From Macrotrachela quadricornifera (lineage: Eukaryota > Rotifera > Eurotatoria > Philodinida > Philodinidae), in NCBI GenBank assembly GCA_022393335.1, contig JAJEKB010001139.1, positions 205,009-269,008 on the forward strand: 64,000 nt of DNA, in the 5' to 3' direction. Both the position numbers and the translations under genes were made by a program. The notes under the pieces were generated by a model, which was given only the letters and a program-made list of their open reading frames with translations, was not told the origin of the DNA and searched no databases. Positions 53,457 through 64,000 of this stretch are shown here, in pieces (the stretch's first letter is position 1; every line of letters starts with the position of its first letter).

Positions 53457-55260
53457 TTTATCCTTTTCCTTTCATCAACCGGCGCGAGTTTAAAGTAAAT
53501 ATTGATCTTAAAAAAAAAGGGAAGTACGTTAGGTTAATATTTTAACTATCATCTCTTGTCCTTTTTTTTTCTATTAACATTTCGCTTCATTACACTTATA
53601 TAGTTTTATTTCCGACTTACTATCCGTTGATTAATAAACCTTACTTGGTTGTCGACAGAAGTTTTCTTAATTATAACATCAAGATTGTATTTAACAATAA
53701 TTTTATCTACACTTATTTCATATATAAATAACATGATGCCATAAAAAAGCTCAAATAATCGAGAGAAATAATAAGCATAAAAAAAAAGAACTGTTACTCG
53801 CCATGATGTTCAATCTATATAAGACGATAAGCAGATGTTGAGCGGGTGTTTTGTGTGTATTAGTTTATACACAATAGTTTGCGTTACTTTTTTTTTTCTT
53901 GAAGGTTAATGAGAACAGGAAAAATATCGAGATTGTTTTTTTTTTACAGATATTGAAAAGATCAAAAATAGTATTAAGCTTCCATCCATTCAAATACAAG
54001 ATGAGCCATAATTTCTTTCGACATGTAATATGCTTTTGTTGTTTTTTTCTTCTTTTTTTTTTATTACCGAGATTAAAAAAGAAAGTAGATGCGTGTCAGA
54101 AAAGAAAAAGAAGCCTAATTTTGTTCTGTATGAACGATAATAAGAATAACAAATTCTATGATCATGTGTAGTGTCGTCAAAAATTGAATACCGTCATTGT
54201 CGATCATAGAAAGAAAAAAAAATGATAAATGATCTACTTAGAAACGTGTCATTTGACATATGTTTGAAACGACAAATATAGGTGTTAGAACAATAACAAA
54301 AACAAAAAAAAAACAGACATTTGGTAAATTTGATTTTCACATGATTCATTAACTTGTCTATTTTATTTTAATATATATGATTTAGTAGAATATTTAAAAT
54401 ATTTTTATTTTATATATTATTTAATTTGAATTAACTGAATGTTAATTATTAAGAAACATCTGTATTGAATATGATAGAAATCAAATAACTTTTTTTTTCA
54501 CTTCCTCCTACGGGAAATTTAGCAGGAATCATGTTAGATAAGTCTAATTTACTTTGTGAGGAATGTTTTCCGGTTATATCAATAAAATAAAATATAACAG
54601 AAAAAGAAAAAAAAAACCAGTTTTTTTCTCTCTTTTGTTTTATTAATAAAACGTCATTGATCAAGTCTATTTGAGAATTAAATAATATACTGATCATAAT
54701 TTTGTGAAGAGAAAATAAAAAAAAATTTCATGTCAATGTTATCAAGATTAGATTTATTATGTCTGTAGATTACTGAGAGTACTTGTGACCAGATCTCAAA
54801 AATAGAAAGACAAAAATTTATTAGTAATTTGTGATAAATACAGCTTCAGTCAGGATTAAGAGAAAAAAAAATGAACATAACAGTAATCATATTTATTAAT
54901 TTGTCCGAGTGGTATAAAATCAATTGGATTCTTTATATTGTGAATATTTCTTTTCGATTTTCCTTTAAACAGAGATTATTTTTTTATTTGAAAATCATCC
55001 TTGAAATTCTCTACGAAATCATATATGATTAGAAGAAAAAAACTACTTTTATATATATTTGAAAAAAACGTGACATGTGAAGGCATATAAGAATCCATAA
55101 AACCTACATATGGAAATATATGTAAACCAACAAAAATTTATCATGATTTGATTAGAATGGTTTCATTACAATCAATTATGTTATGGACAATAATGACTAA
55201 CAATACTAGTTCGATTAAGTTATCATTTTCTCATGGCTGCATACGTATATTTCAGACGAA
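53457..55260. other. Intergenic region upstream of TRPC
   Basis: About 1.8 kb with the TRPC promoter nearest 53457. No exon chain is visible. ORFs at 53899-54171 and 54449-54697 look random. Confidence 0.5.
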
Positions 55261-55269
55261 GCTCAATAT

Positions 55270-55880
55270 CTGAGGAGTGAAATAGATCCTAACTCAGAAA
55301 ACAAAGATTGTTCACAAGGAAATTAGCTGCGAAAATGATTATTTCAGAAAACAACATACAACGAATATTACGTGAAGATCTTGCCTGCTTTCTACACAGG
55401 AAAATCAAGTTTGCAAAATAGGCATTGAATAAATACATCTTCAATGCTACAAAAAAATGTCTTTTCATCATCACAAACATTTTTGATTTAGACAGCATGT
55501 AGAATGATTGGAATATAGACTGTTAACAGGGAAAAGGCTAGTAAGGAAGGTTATGTTTATGAGAAAATAAGTTCTCAGTAAATGTAATGATGTGATTAAG
55601 TGTGCGTGAATAAGAATTGCTAGTACTGATAATCTTGAAAAATAGGATAATGAATGCTGAGAGGTACATCAAGGACGTTCTCTGACAGCTCACAAATGTG
55701 GCAACAAAATATTGAAAGATAATTGAACATATAAATAAGATGATGTAAGACTTTATACACCTTAACTGATGCAGAAATGGTGCGCTGGTCACGTTTTTGT
55801 TCACTAATTAAAAGAGACTGTTGACCATAAAATTCACCTAATTTCCATTTGATGACAGATTATGGAATTAACTAACTTAA
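55270..55880 (+). pseudogene. Decayed Tc1/mariner-superfamily transposase
   Basis: Reading the plus strand with frame changes gives fragments of a Tc1/mariner-type transposase. These are a DNA-binding part (NNIQRILREDL), a core with IFDLDS where a catalytic Asp should precede but is lost, NREKASKEG, then NAERYIKDVL with CGNK. Further on a stretch in place of the usual final catalytic motif is scrambled by stops. Multiple stops and frameshifts make it non-functional. I could not find clear terminal repeats, so borders are approximate. Confidence 0.65.
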
Positions 55881-57257
55881 GCCATAAATAGAAAAAATAA
55901 AAAGTTCTGCCGAAAAACCTTGAAAATAAATCAAATTTCATAATTAATTGTAATACACGACCACGTTTAATCAAAAACAAATGGAGGAGATTTTATTCGT
56001 TAGATAAATATATCATTTTATGCAGAATTTCACGTATTATATTTTAATTAAATGAAAAATAAAGAAGAAATATAAAAGAAAACAACTTATTCTAAGGCAC
56101 ATGGTATTTTCAAGTTTTAATGATGACGACAACTATATATTACAAGATTAACATGTCAATATTAAAACATCTTGACCAAATGAAAGTCACACTTATAGTA
56201 TGACGATTTTGTAGAATAAGATTGCTTCGAATAATTAGAATTGAACTCTTTCGGAGTATTTATCAATTCATTTACGAAAAAATGTTTCCACGGTCGATAT
56301 CAACTTTTTATCTGGATGCTAGGAAGATTTCTGAAAGCTCTTAGAATGAGCTATTCAGTTGAATGGATTTGATGCTGAATCGGATCGAATTTGATTAGTC
56401 AACAAGATTTAACAGAAATTTTAATGATTGCTAATCTTTTTTAGACCTTCAGTGAATTCTGTTTGTACCGATAAATGAGCCATCAACTTGCAACTTAAGT
56501 TCCAGATCAAAAGTGATAAAGTGATAAGCACTGAGCTGTCCGAAAAAGTATTATTTTGTTTTGGTAATGGCCTTTTTCGAAAGAGAAAAAATATATTGCA
56601 GACATCACAATTCTGATTGAAGATCATTGTGAACAATTCTTTTAGATGGGAAGTCACATTAATTGTATCGACCATTGACGTTGTTTGGGCCATTTAAGAG
56701 GGAAAATCGGATAACCTCTGAATTGGTTCCAATAGCACTATAATTTTATTTTACAAAAGTGAAAACTATCAGAACAATTGAATTTGCAGTTTTACAATCT
56801 TAATAAATATAATGATCGCGTAGTGTGATTCTCAGTTTATGCTTAATCCACATTGTGCTTTCTCAAATTCTACTGGCATTATACTATAGAATGAGAGCGT
56901 TTATAACATTAAGATCTGACAAGTTTCACGAGTTCTACTGGCTATCTACACTAAGATGACATTGAGCTGCAATAGTAAGATGCAATCAGATGTCTAACAT
57001 TAGAGATCCGGACTTTATTCCATCGCTTGTATTTCGACAATGGTTGTATTCTTCAACACTTATCTGAGTTAGCAAATTTAATCAGTCAAATAAGTATTTA
57101 TACAATAAATGACCATTTTATAAGATACATACGCTCTTTTCAGTATATGAATCAGTTGTTCATTTAATCAGAAGAGAGGACAAATAAACGTCGAGATATT
57201 TAAAGAACAGAAAAATATTTAATTCTTATTTGTTCTTCCATTTAAATAACTAACAGA
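55881..57257. other. Intergenic region
   Basis: About 1.4 kb. It may still contain eroded transposon DNA next to the transposase, and it holds the promoter of copy B at its right end. A minus ORF at 56421-56693 has no recognisable domain. Confidence 0.5.
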
Positions 57258-58494
57258 ATGGTAAACACAGTCGTTACATTTGAAAATAATCGAATTTCAT
57301 CAATTTCATCACTTCCTTCAGTAGTTCAAACTGATAATAGATTAACTTTACAGCGACGAATTTATTTAATTACTGGAATTTTAGTACTTATCATTAGTTT
57401 ACTTCCAACAATATTATCAATCAAAAAAGATCATGATGATTTTACCTTTCATGTTCTTTTTATTGTTCATGCAAGTTCGTTAAAACTATTTGTCCATTAT
57501 TTTTTTTTCATTTTATTCTCAGGTTTTCTATTATTATTTTTCATTTCAACGACAATATATAGAAGTAAATTTATTATTTTTCTTTTAATTTATAAATTAA
57601 ATGATATTTCTAGACATTGGAGATGGTATAACAACAATACCAAGTCTTGTTCTATTTGCTGTTTATAAAACAATTCATTATATAATACGATATCGTTATT
57701 GTCGAATAAATTTTCGAAAAGATTTTCTTATTTCAACGGTTTGTTTTTTTCTAATTATTAATAAAAAAAGAATTTTTCTTTTATTTAGATTCAATTAACA
57801 ATTATTTTAATATTTGTTATAACATATATTCTATGGACATATTTATTAATAAGAAATAAATATCGAAAGAAAAATATTAAAAAGTAAAATTTTTTTATTT
57901 ACTATCAATCTTTTATTTTTATTATAGAACAAAAGATTTTCAAACAAGACAAAAACGAATATTTTTTTCATTATTAAGTCTTAATTTCATGTTAATTGTA
58001 AATTAAATAAAAATTTTATTTTAAAATTAATTAATTGTTTTTTTTAAAGATTTCATCATTAATTTTAAATATCCGTCATTATGAAAATTTTGGTTTACAT
58101 GAAATACTTATTCTCTCAATTGGTATACCACTTGCTTTAATTTGGTATACAATCGGAATATTGATGGTAAAAAACAAAAATATTTTTTTATTTTAAACTA
58201 ATTTTCTTTTTTTAGTCAATATATAAAAATTGTTTATCTATTACTTTATTCTATTTCCTATCAATAATACAACCATTTCATTTAATTTATTTGATTTTTC
58301 AATCAATAAATCAATTATATAATTTATCATCCGATAATGATATGAATAAATTCTTTCCATTATTAATTATTATATTTATATGTATTAGTACAAATTTTCT
58401 TGTACATTTAATTACAATAATAACTGGTTGTTGGATAATATCAAAAACTGATAAAAGAATTCTTAATACTCGTTGGATGTTAACGAGTATTTGA
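57258..58494 (+). CDS. Unrecognised multi-pass (about 8 TM) membrane protein, copy B
   Basis: Seven exons join in frame into about 300 residues. It begins MVNTVVTFENNRIS and ends ...TRWMLTSI at a TGA (58492-58494). Hydrophobic segments include IYLITGILVLIISLLP, FLLLFFISTTIY, IIRYRY-flanked helix 3, TIILIFVITYILW, SLNFMLIISSLILNI, ILILSIGIPLALIWY, LFYFLSIIQPFHLIYL and a last helix with CISTNFLVHLITII. It is the paralogue of the 45924-47217 gene, in opposite orientation. Introns 1-6 match it in position and phase (1, 1, 0, 2, 0, 0); copy A has one extra intron near its 3' end. An alternative ending would use a donor at 58487 (gtattt) spliced to the acceptor at 58564-58565, changing only the last residues. 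The family is not one I know. Confidence 0.72.
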
Positions 58495-58548
58495 ACTTAT
58501 ATTTCTTTTTGTTATAATATGTTTAGAATATTGTATAAGTGTTATGTT

Positions 58549-58565
58549 TTTTTTTTGTTTTCTAG
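58549..58565 (+). promoter_or_regulatory. Splice-acceptor-like site before the HROB start
   Basis: A poly-T tract ends TTTTCTAG seven bases before ATG 58572. Copy B stops 77 nt earlier. This fits a spliced-leader acceptor in a two-gene transcription unit, or the end of a short cis intron. Confidence 0.4.
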
Positions 58566-58571
58566 ATAGTG

Positions 58572-60287
58572 ATGTCATCTTCAACAAATAATGAAGAGAA
58601 TATAAATGATCTTGATCAAAGTTTCAATTATGATGAAATTGAACAATTAATTTCTAATGAAAATGAAAATGAAAATAATGATATTGATACAGAAAGTCGA
58701 ATAACAATTAATTCAGTAAATTTATCAGATGAAAAATTAATATCACAACAATCTCGTTTATCATCATATGTTACACAAGTACAAAGTATTAGACTTTCTC
58801 TAGAAAAATCTTCAACAAATGTTGAAGAAAATTTTGAAAATAAAAATAGTAATAAATCACAAACATCGATATTAAATGTTAAAACATCGAATGTACCTGG
58901 TCCAGTTGGTCTTTTACCTATATTGGTAAGATTAGATGTTTATTAATTAAGTTGTTTCTTTTTAAGTAAAATATTATTAAATAGAAAACTAATGAAGATA
59001 TACAACGTTTAAAAGAAGATAAGACAGCTCGTGATATAACATTTACTAATGATCAAAATAATAATGTTAAACGACCTAAAACATCATCTGATGTAAGTTA
59101 TTTATTTGTCTTTAGGAATTTATTATATTACATTTTTATATTCAATATTAGATTCAATGATAAATAAATAATGATTTATTGTATTTTAGCTTTTCAGTTT
59201 GAATATTGATAATTATCCATCATATACAGTAGCTCTTAAACAATTACGAGAAACATTCAGTTGTGAACCAATTAGTATCCAAACAGCACTTGTCAAAGTT
59301 AGAAAATAAAAAATTTATTTATTAGTTTTTTTTTTCTTCTTTCGTATATTTAGGCTCGTCTTGGTATTAAAAAACGTATTCCATTAATGTGTGCAGCTGT
59401 GACACACTATGATCGACAAGAAAATACTATTCTATTAGATAAATCAGGTATAAATAATCGATTATTTCAATTCAATTAAAACAAAAAGAAAAAGTATCTT
59501 TCTTCATAGGTCATATTCGAGCAACATTTATCGGTGATGATGAATTATTAGAGAATTTTAATATTCGTATCGGTCATACTCTTGTATTACGAAATGTAAT
59601 TATCCCATTTTGAATTTTTTTTTTTTTGAAAATAAATTTTTTTTTAAGGTAGCAGTATTTACATCAACTCGTCATAGACATCATTATGTTAATATTCATT
59701 TACAAAATATAATAGCTATACAAGATCCATTAAGTAATTTATTTAGTATGCCATTAATAAATCAAGAATGTAAACAGGAAAAAACACAAAAATCAATATT
59801 AAATTCAATTGAAAATGAATTATCAGCATATGAAGATTCATCAAAAATAAATAATGAAACATTTCATATATTTTCTCAATCTGATCATGATGATGATAAT
59901 GAACAACCACCATTAAAAAAAGTCAATACAAATTTTAAATCATCAAATAATTCAGCATTTAATAATATAAAAGCAAAAGCTAAATCACCACCGCCAACTA
60001 CTATAAATAAATTTAAAGAAACTATTGGTCAAAAACCACAATCAGCTTTTAAACCTCCTTTATTACAACAGAATGAATCAAATGTTATTGTTAATAAACT
60101 TGCTTCTACTGCAGTTACAGTTATTCCACCAACATCTACAGCTGAAGTTGATCTTCTTCAAATGATTGATAAACCAATTGAAGCGGATATTAATCTAGAA
60201 GGTAAATATTATTTTAAAAAAAGTATTTTAATATATTTTATTAATAAATTAGATCTTGCTAATGATGAATTCTTTTCAACATGGTAA
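58572..60287 (+). CDS. HROB: HROB-like homologous recombination OB-fold protein (MCM8-9 loader)
   Basis: Seven exons with short introns. The N-terminal exon encodes an acidic, Ser/Asn-rich region (MSSSTNNEEN...) that ends in NVPGPVGLLPIL, the conserved HROB motif before the folded domain. Then come a helical part (PSYTVALKQLRETFSC), RIPLMCAAVTHYDRQE, GHIRATFIGDDELLENF, and TLVLRNVAVFTST with HHYVNIHLQNI: an OB-fold. A low-complexity tail follows, and the last short exon gives an acidic LANDEFFSTW end. In animals HROB brings the MCM8-MCM9 helicase to recombination sites. A 51-nt intron near 60202-60252 is a multiple of three without a stop, so its retention would not break the frame. The upstream GTG at 58569 is not the likely start. 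Confidence 0.85.
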
Positions 60288-61123
60288 TCATCTTAGATTT
60301 TATTTTAACTGTATGCAGATAAAGTTTTTCTCAAGTGTTGTAATTTCTTTTGTAGATTTTCTCACTATGATTTATTTGTGTAATAATAAAAAAAAAATTA
60401 TATATATTAACGAATAAAATCTATCTTTAAGTTTGATATGTATTAAGATATAATTTTTTTTTATAATTTCTATATAAAGAAGAGATGTGTAACAAACAAA
60501 AAAAATTTCAGAATTGTAAAATAATGAAGTTTGTGATGTATGAAACAAATTGTGAATTCAGTTTTGATTGAAATGCTTCTTAAAAATTGAAGTATAATCT
60601 ATAAAGATTTTAACAACGCATTATATATTATTTCGAATCAATCATTATTATCAAAATTCTCTGTCGATATGTTACAGAAAAAAAATTAGAAATTATTTTA
60701 AGAACATTCTATTTCATTTCCTTTAAGTTTTATGGTCAATGTATATTTTCAATAGTTGATTGATATATACATTCATCTTATTCGCACTCTAAATTATGTA
60801 ATACTAATATTGTATTTTCTTTCATTTAATGTTACAATAAGTATTGAGATTTCTAAATAAACTTTGAAAAACTAAATCTTAAAAGTTACAAACATGGTTT
60901 GATTTATCGATAAGAACTTTGTTCCATATATTTGATTTTATTTATAATAAAAAAATAAAAGTTAAGTTGAAATTTATACAACATTTATTCACCTATCAGA
61001 TATCTATTGAGAGAAATTTTTTTATTCTTGATATTTCATACATTTTTTCTTTCTGAATTATTCAATTGCTCACGAGTTTGTGATAATGAATATTGAATTA
61101 TTTTAAATTCTATTCTTTAACTA
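60288..61123. other. Convergent intergenic region (HROB / Kv)
   Basis: About 835 nt between the HROB stop and the Kv stop on the opposite strand. It consists of the two 3' UTRs. No exon supported. Confidence 0.55.
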
Positions 61124-63318
61124 TCAAAAACTTTCTATTAACTCTTCTTCATCATCATCAGATTCATCATTAATTAATGATTGTGAATTAAATTGAACAT
61201 CGCGTGAAATAGATTCTTGAATATTTCCATTACAAATAATATTTAATGTTATATTGTCTTCAGATATTTGTTTATTTGCAACAATAGAATTAATATTTTG
61301 TATTAAATCACGTGTTGTTTCTTGTTTTTCATTATCAACATAACTAATTATACAATGAATTTGATTATTAAATTGTTTCATTGAATTTTCTTCTTCGATT
61401 TGTGAATCTGATGTTTGAGAAAATTGTGTTGCATAATTAGATTCATTGATAACATCATGTCTTATTCGTATATTAGAATCTTCGATTATTGAATTTTTTC
61501 TAGATTCTATCGAATGGCTAGAATTTTTTGAATCTCTATCATTACTTTCATCATCTGAATAATCATCAAAATTAATTGGTTCTTCATTAATAAATAATGT
61601 TCGAGCATAAACTCGTTGATATCGATCGACAAGAACAGAAACAAGTATACCGATTGTTGCAGCACCAAATAATGCACATAATGAACTGATTACTCGACCA
61701 ATTGGTGTTATTGGCGATATATCACCATATCTAATATAACAAAAAAAAAAGAAAAGTTTAATTAATTAATAAAAAAAAAAAGAAGATTTTAAAACTTTCC
61801 CAACACTTGTAATTGTAATAATTCCCCAATAAGTTGCTTTAAGAATTGAATCAAATGCTGGACTATTTGAATCATTTTCAGCATAATAAGCAGCAGCACC
61901 AAAAAGAAAACCAAGTAAAGTTAAAATACTAATCATTATAGTAAAATCAAGTAATGATTGTTTTATTGTTGTTATAAGTGCACGTAAAGATTTTACACCT
62001 TTAAATACTCGACAAAATTTAAAAACACGTGCAAGACGTAGTATACGTAAAAATCGAACACTAACATAAGTATTTGTATCTATTTCATTTTGTCGACCAG
62101 CTAATTGTATACCAAGTGTAACATAGAATGGTATTACAGCAACTACATCAATCCAATTCATTGGATTTTTTATAAAATCAAATAATGATGGCGTAGTTAA
62201 TATACGTAAAATAAGTTCAATTGTAAAAAATCCAATACAAATAGCTTGAATAAGAAAGAAAGGTGATGTAAAATATACATGACAAATATATACTTCTTCA
62301 GATGAAGCTTGTTCGAAACTATTATTTATAGAAGAAATAATAGTTGTTGTTGTTGTTGTTGTTGTTGTTGTAGATTGTATCTTTTCACAATTTGTATTAT
62401 CTAAATCTGCATATTGTGGTAAAGATTCTACAGCAAGAGTAATTGATGATATTAAAACCATAATTAATGATAAAATATTAACAATTTTTGCCGTTAATGA
62501 ATAATCTGGATATTCTATTGTTGCCCATAAACATCGTCGAATACGACTTTTTGGTAGACGTATTTTTTTAACTTCTTTTATATTTTCATCTTTTCGTATT
62601 TGATCAAGAGCTACTTTTCCTAATTGAAAAAAAGTAACTTCTTCAAGAAATATATCAAGTGAAATATAATCTGGTCGTCTTATACGACCATATGATTGAT
62701 AATAATAAAGTATTGCTTCAAAACAACCACGATGACGATCAAAAAAATATTCTTTACGAATTTCATCATAATAACGTTTACGTTGTTTAGGATTTCCAAG
62801 TAATGTATCAGGATAATTTTCTAATGTTGTTCGTTGTGTTTCATAACGATTACCACATACATTTATTATAATACGATCATCTAATGAAGATTGATTTTTT
62901 GCATTTTGCTGTTGAGCATGCATTGATCGAATATCAAGTAAACGTTGAACATTAATAATATTACTATTGATAAATATAGATTTAGAACTACATGCATATG
63001 ATTTATGTTAATATATTGTTAGAAGCATTTTTCTCGATTTTTTTAGTAGTTATTGAAGGATTTAAAAGCACAAGCAGAGATTTATAAAACATACGCATCA
63101 TTACGATTTAAATTCAAAGTTATATTGTTGACTGTAGGCGATTCTCTTTAAAAAAAAGAAAAACAAATGAAATAGATTATTTAAAAATAGACTTATGCAT
63201 TAAATTTATACTCAAATAGACGTTCTAAATATCGTGTTTGTTTTTTAGATAAAGGTGCAGTAACGGTACGTGACCGAGATATTCGACGAGCTGATTTTGA
63301 TCGATAGGTATTCTGCAT
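61124..63318 (-). CDS. Shaker-related voltage-gated K+ channel with aberrant splice donor
   Basis: Five exons give about 640 residues: MQNTYRSKSARRIS at 63316-63318, a short linker exon, a large exon to 61800 and the last exon 61124-61730. The T1 domain is Shaker-type (NVCGNRYETQRTTLENYPDT, FFDRHRGCFEAILYYYQS). S1-S6 follow. S4 has regularly spaced basic residues (RFLRILRLARVFKFCR). The filter is TSVGYGD. The S1-S2 loop contains about ten consecutive Thr. S6 (TIGILVSVLVDRY) lacks the Pro-Val-Pro hinge of Shaker. The C-terminal tail is acidic and ends ...EEELIESF. The splice donor between exons 4 and 5 is GA, not GT (see 61798-61799). Without it the filter codons cannot be joined. Either this is a rare GA-AG intron, a base error, or a crippled gene. 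Confidence 0.85.
61798..61799 (-). other. Non-canonical GA splice donor inside the Kv filter
   Basis: The minus-strand exon ends GTTGG (first part of Val-Gly) and the intron starts gaaagt instead of gtaagt. The acceptor (ttatattag) at 61731-61732 is normal and restores TATGGTGAT. A single base (position 61798) separates this from a consensus donor. Confidence 0.75.
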
Positions 63319-64000
63319 CGTTGTTATCTATAAATATATTTCGATATAATAATAGAAAAGCAATAAACATTATTGTATATAAAACAAAAAATAGATATCA
63401 TTGTTAAAGATATGAAGATTGAAAAAAAAACATTAAATGAATATGTAATTACATGGTTCATGAGAGAATGTCTCCAAATGTTAAATTACTTTTTGATTTA
63501 GTGTGTGGTCAAACGATAGATCTTAATCAATTATTAAATACCCTACAAGGATATGATTTTCCAGAATATCTAAACAGAGATATATAATTATATATATTGC
63601 TACTTTTACTGTACTGCAGTATTAATATACAGGATATATTCATTTCATAATCAATATAAGTATGGAAATGTCAGCTCATACGTTTGTGTTGTAGTTAATA
63701 GGAATTAGAAGAATAAATTCGCATATTTTTCATTATATGATTTATTTAACGTAATACGTTAGGAAACTATATTACTTCATGCTTTCAATAAAGTCAATTA
63801 TATCGAAAATAGGAGACAAATCAATATTTATATCTCTAGCAAGAGTATAAGTTGTTTTTTCAACAAACAATATATGTGAAATAAATTCATATCTTCGATA
63901 AAAAAAACATTGGTTTATCTTCAAAATCTGAAATCTTAATCCCTACTTAGTGCCTTGACTGCTGATATAAATCTCAGTCGGATTAAAGCATGTTAAGTAA
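63319..64000. other. Kv upstream region
   Basis: This is the 5' flank of the Kv gene. An acceptor-like AG lies at 63328-63329 (TTTATAG), ten bases before the ATG. A 44-codon plus-strand ORF (63453-63587) is discussed separately; otherwise nothing is seen. Confidence 0.5.
63453..63587 (+). CDS. Possible short ORF or terminal exon, unknown
   Basis: ATG to TAA encodes 44 residues beginning MVHERMSPNVKLL and ending YLNRDI, with a fairly normal amino acid mix (VCGQTIDLNQLLNT). It may be the end of an unseen plus-strand gene or a chance ORF. No domain is recognised and no splice partner is visible. Confidence 0.2.
   Translation: MVHERMSPNVKLLFDLVCGQTIDLNQLLNTLQGYDFPEYLNRDI

Noticed and set aside
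54898..54935. TGTCCGAGTGGT resembles the D-arm region of tRNA-Leu/Ser
   Set aside because: No matching acceptor stem, anticodon arm or T-loop (GGTTCGAAT-like) follows.
56421..56693. 90-codon minus ORF
   Set aside because: No domain, no neighbouring exons, and located in probable transposon debris.

Overview
The window is animal (metazoan) nuclear DNA. It is strongly AT-rich, and its genes are broken by many short GT-AG introns, mostly about 45-70 nt. It holds orthologues of animal nuclear export, kinase, retromer, monoamine-transport, TRPC and Kv genes. Short introns, AT richness, Tc1/mariner debris and AG-acceptor-like sequences just upstream of several start codons would suit a rotifer (perhaps bdelloid). 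That taxonomic placement is inference; nothing in the sequence proves it.

Layout. At 0-10 kb a minus-strand block encodes a secreted M14 carboxypeptidase, an SLC35F6-like transporter, an SLC46-like MFS transporter and a DUF4139 protein, with a dead mariner between the last two. At 12.5-24 kb, also on minus, lie an LRRC74-type leucine-rich repeat protein, whose introns carry two large fold-back elements, and exportin-1 (XPO1). At 24-31 kb is a gene-poor stretch with a 1.4 kb fold-back element and two GC-rich patches. It ends in a small two-exon gene for a putative secreted peptide (31176-31467, minus). At 32-39 kb, on plus, are casein kinase II alpha, a SNX1/2 sorting nexin and a three-Ig surface protein. 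At 39-41 kb are a dispersed repeat and a near-perfect 73-bp-arm hairpin. At 40.8-53.5 kb, on minus, are an intronless kelch protein, a vesicular monoamine transporter, an unrecognised multi-pass membrane protein and a TRPC channel. At 53.5-57 kb is a non-coding stretch with a decayed Tc1/mariner transposase. At 57-64 kb, on plus, are a second copy of the unrecognised membrane protein and, 77 bp after its stop, an HROB-like recombination factor; a Kv channel follows on minus.

Functional themes are mostly housekeeping and neuronal: VMAT, TRPC, Kv, and an IgLON/lachesin-like protein. The genes do not form one pathway. The strongest unexpected observations are four. (1) Two divergent copies of an unknown ~8-TM family flank the TRPC gene and share six intron positions and phases. 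(2) The Kv gene has a GA instead of GT splice donor exactly inside its selectivity-filter codons, and lacks the S6 PVP hinge. (3) A short two-exon secreted-peptide gene is present. (4) A multi-pass gene and HROB are packed as a possible trans-spliced pair.
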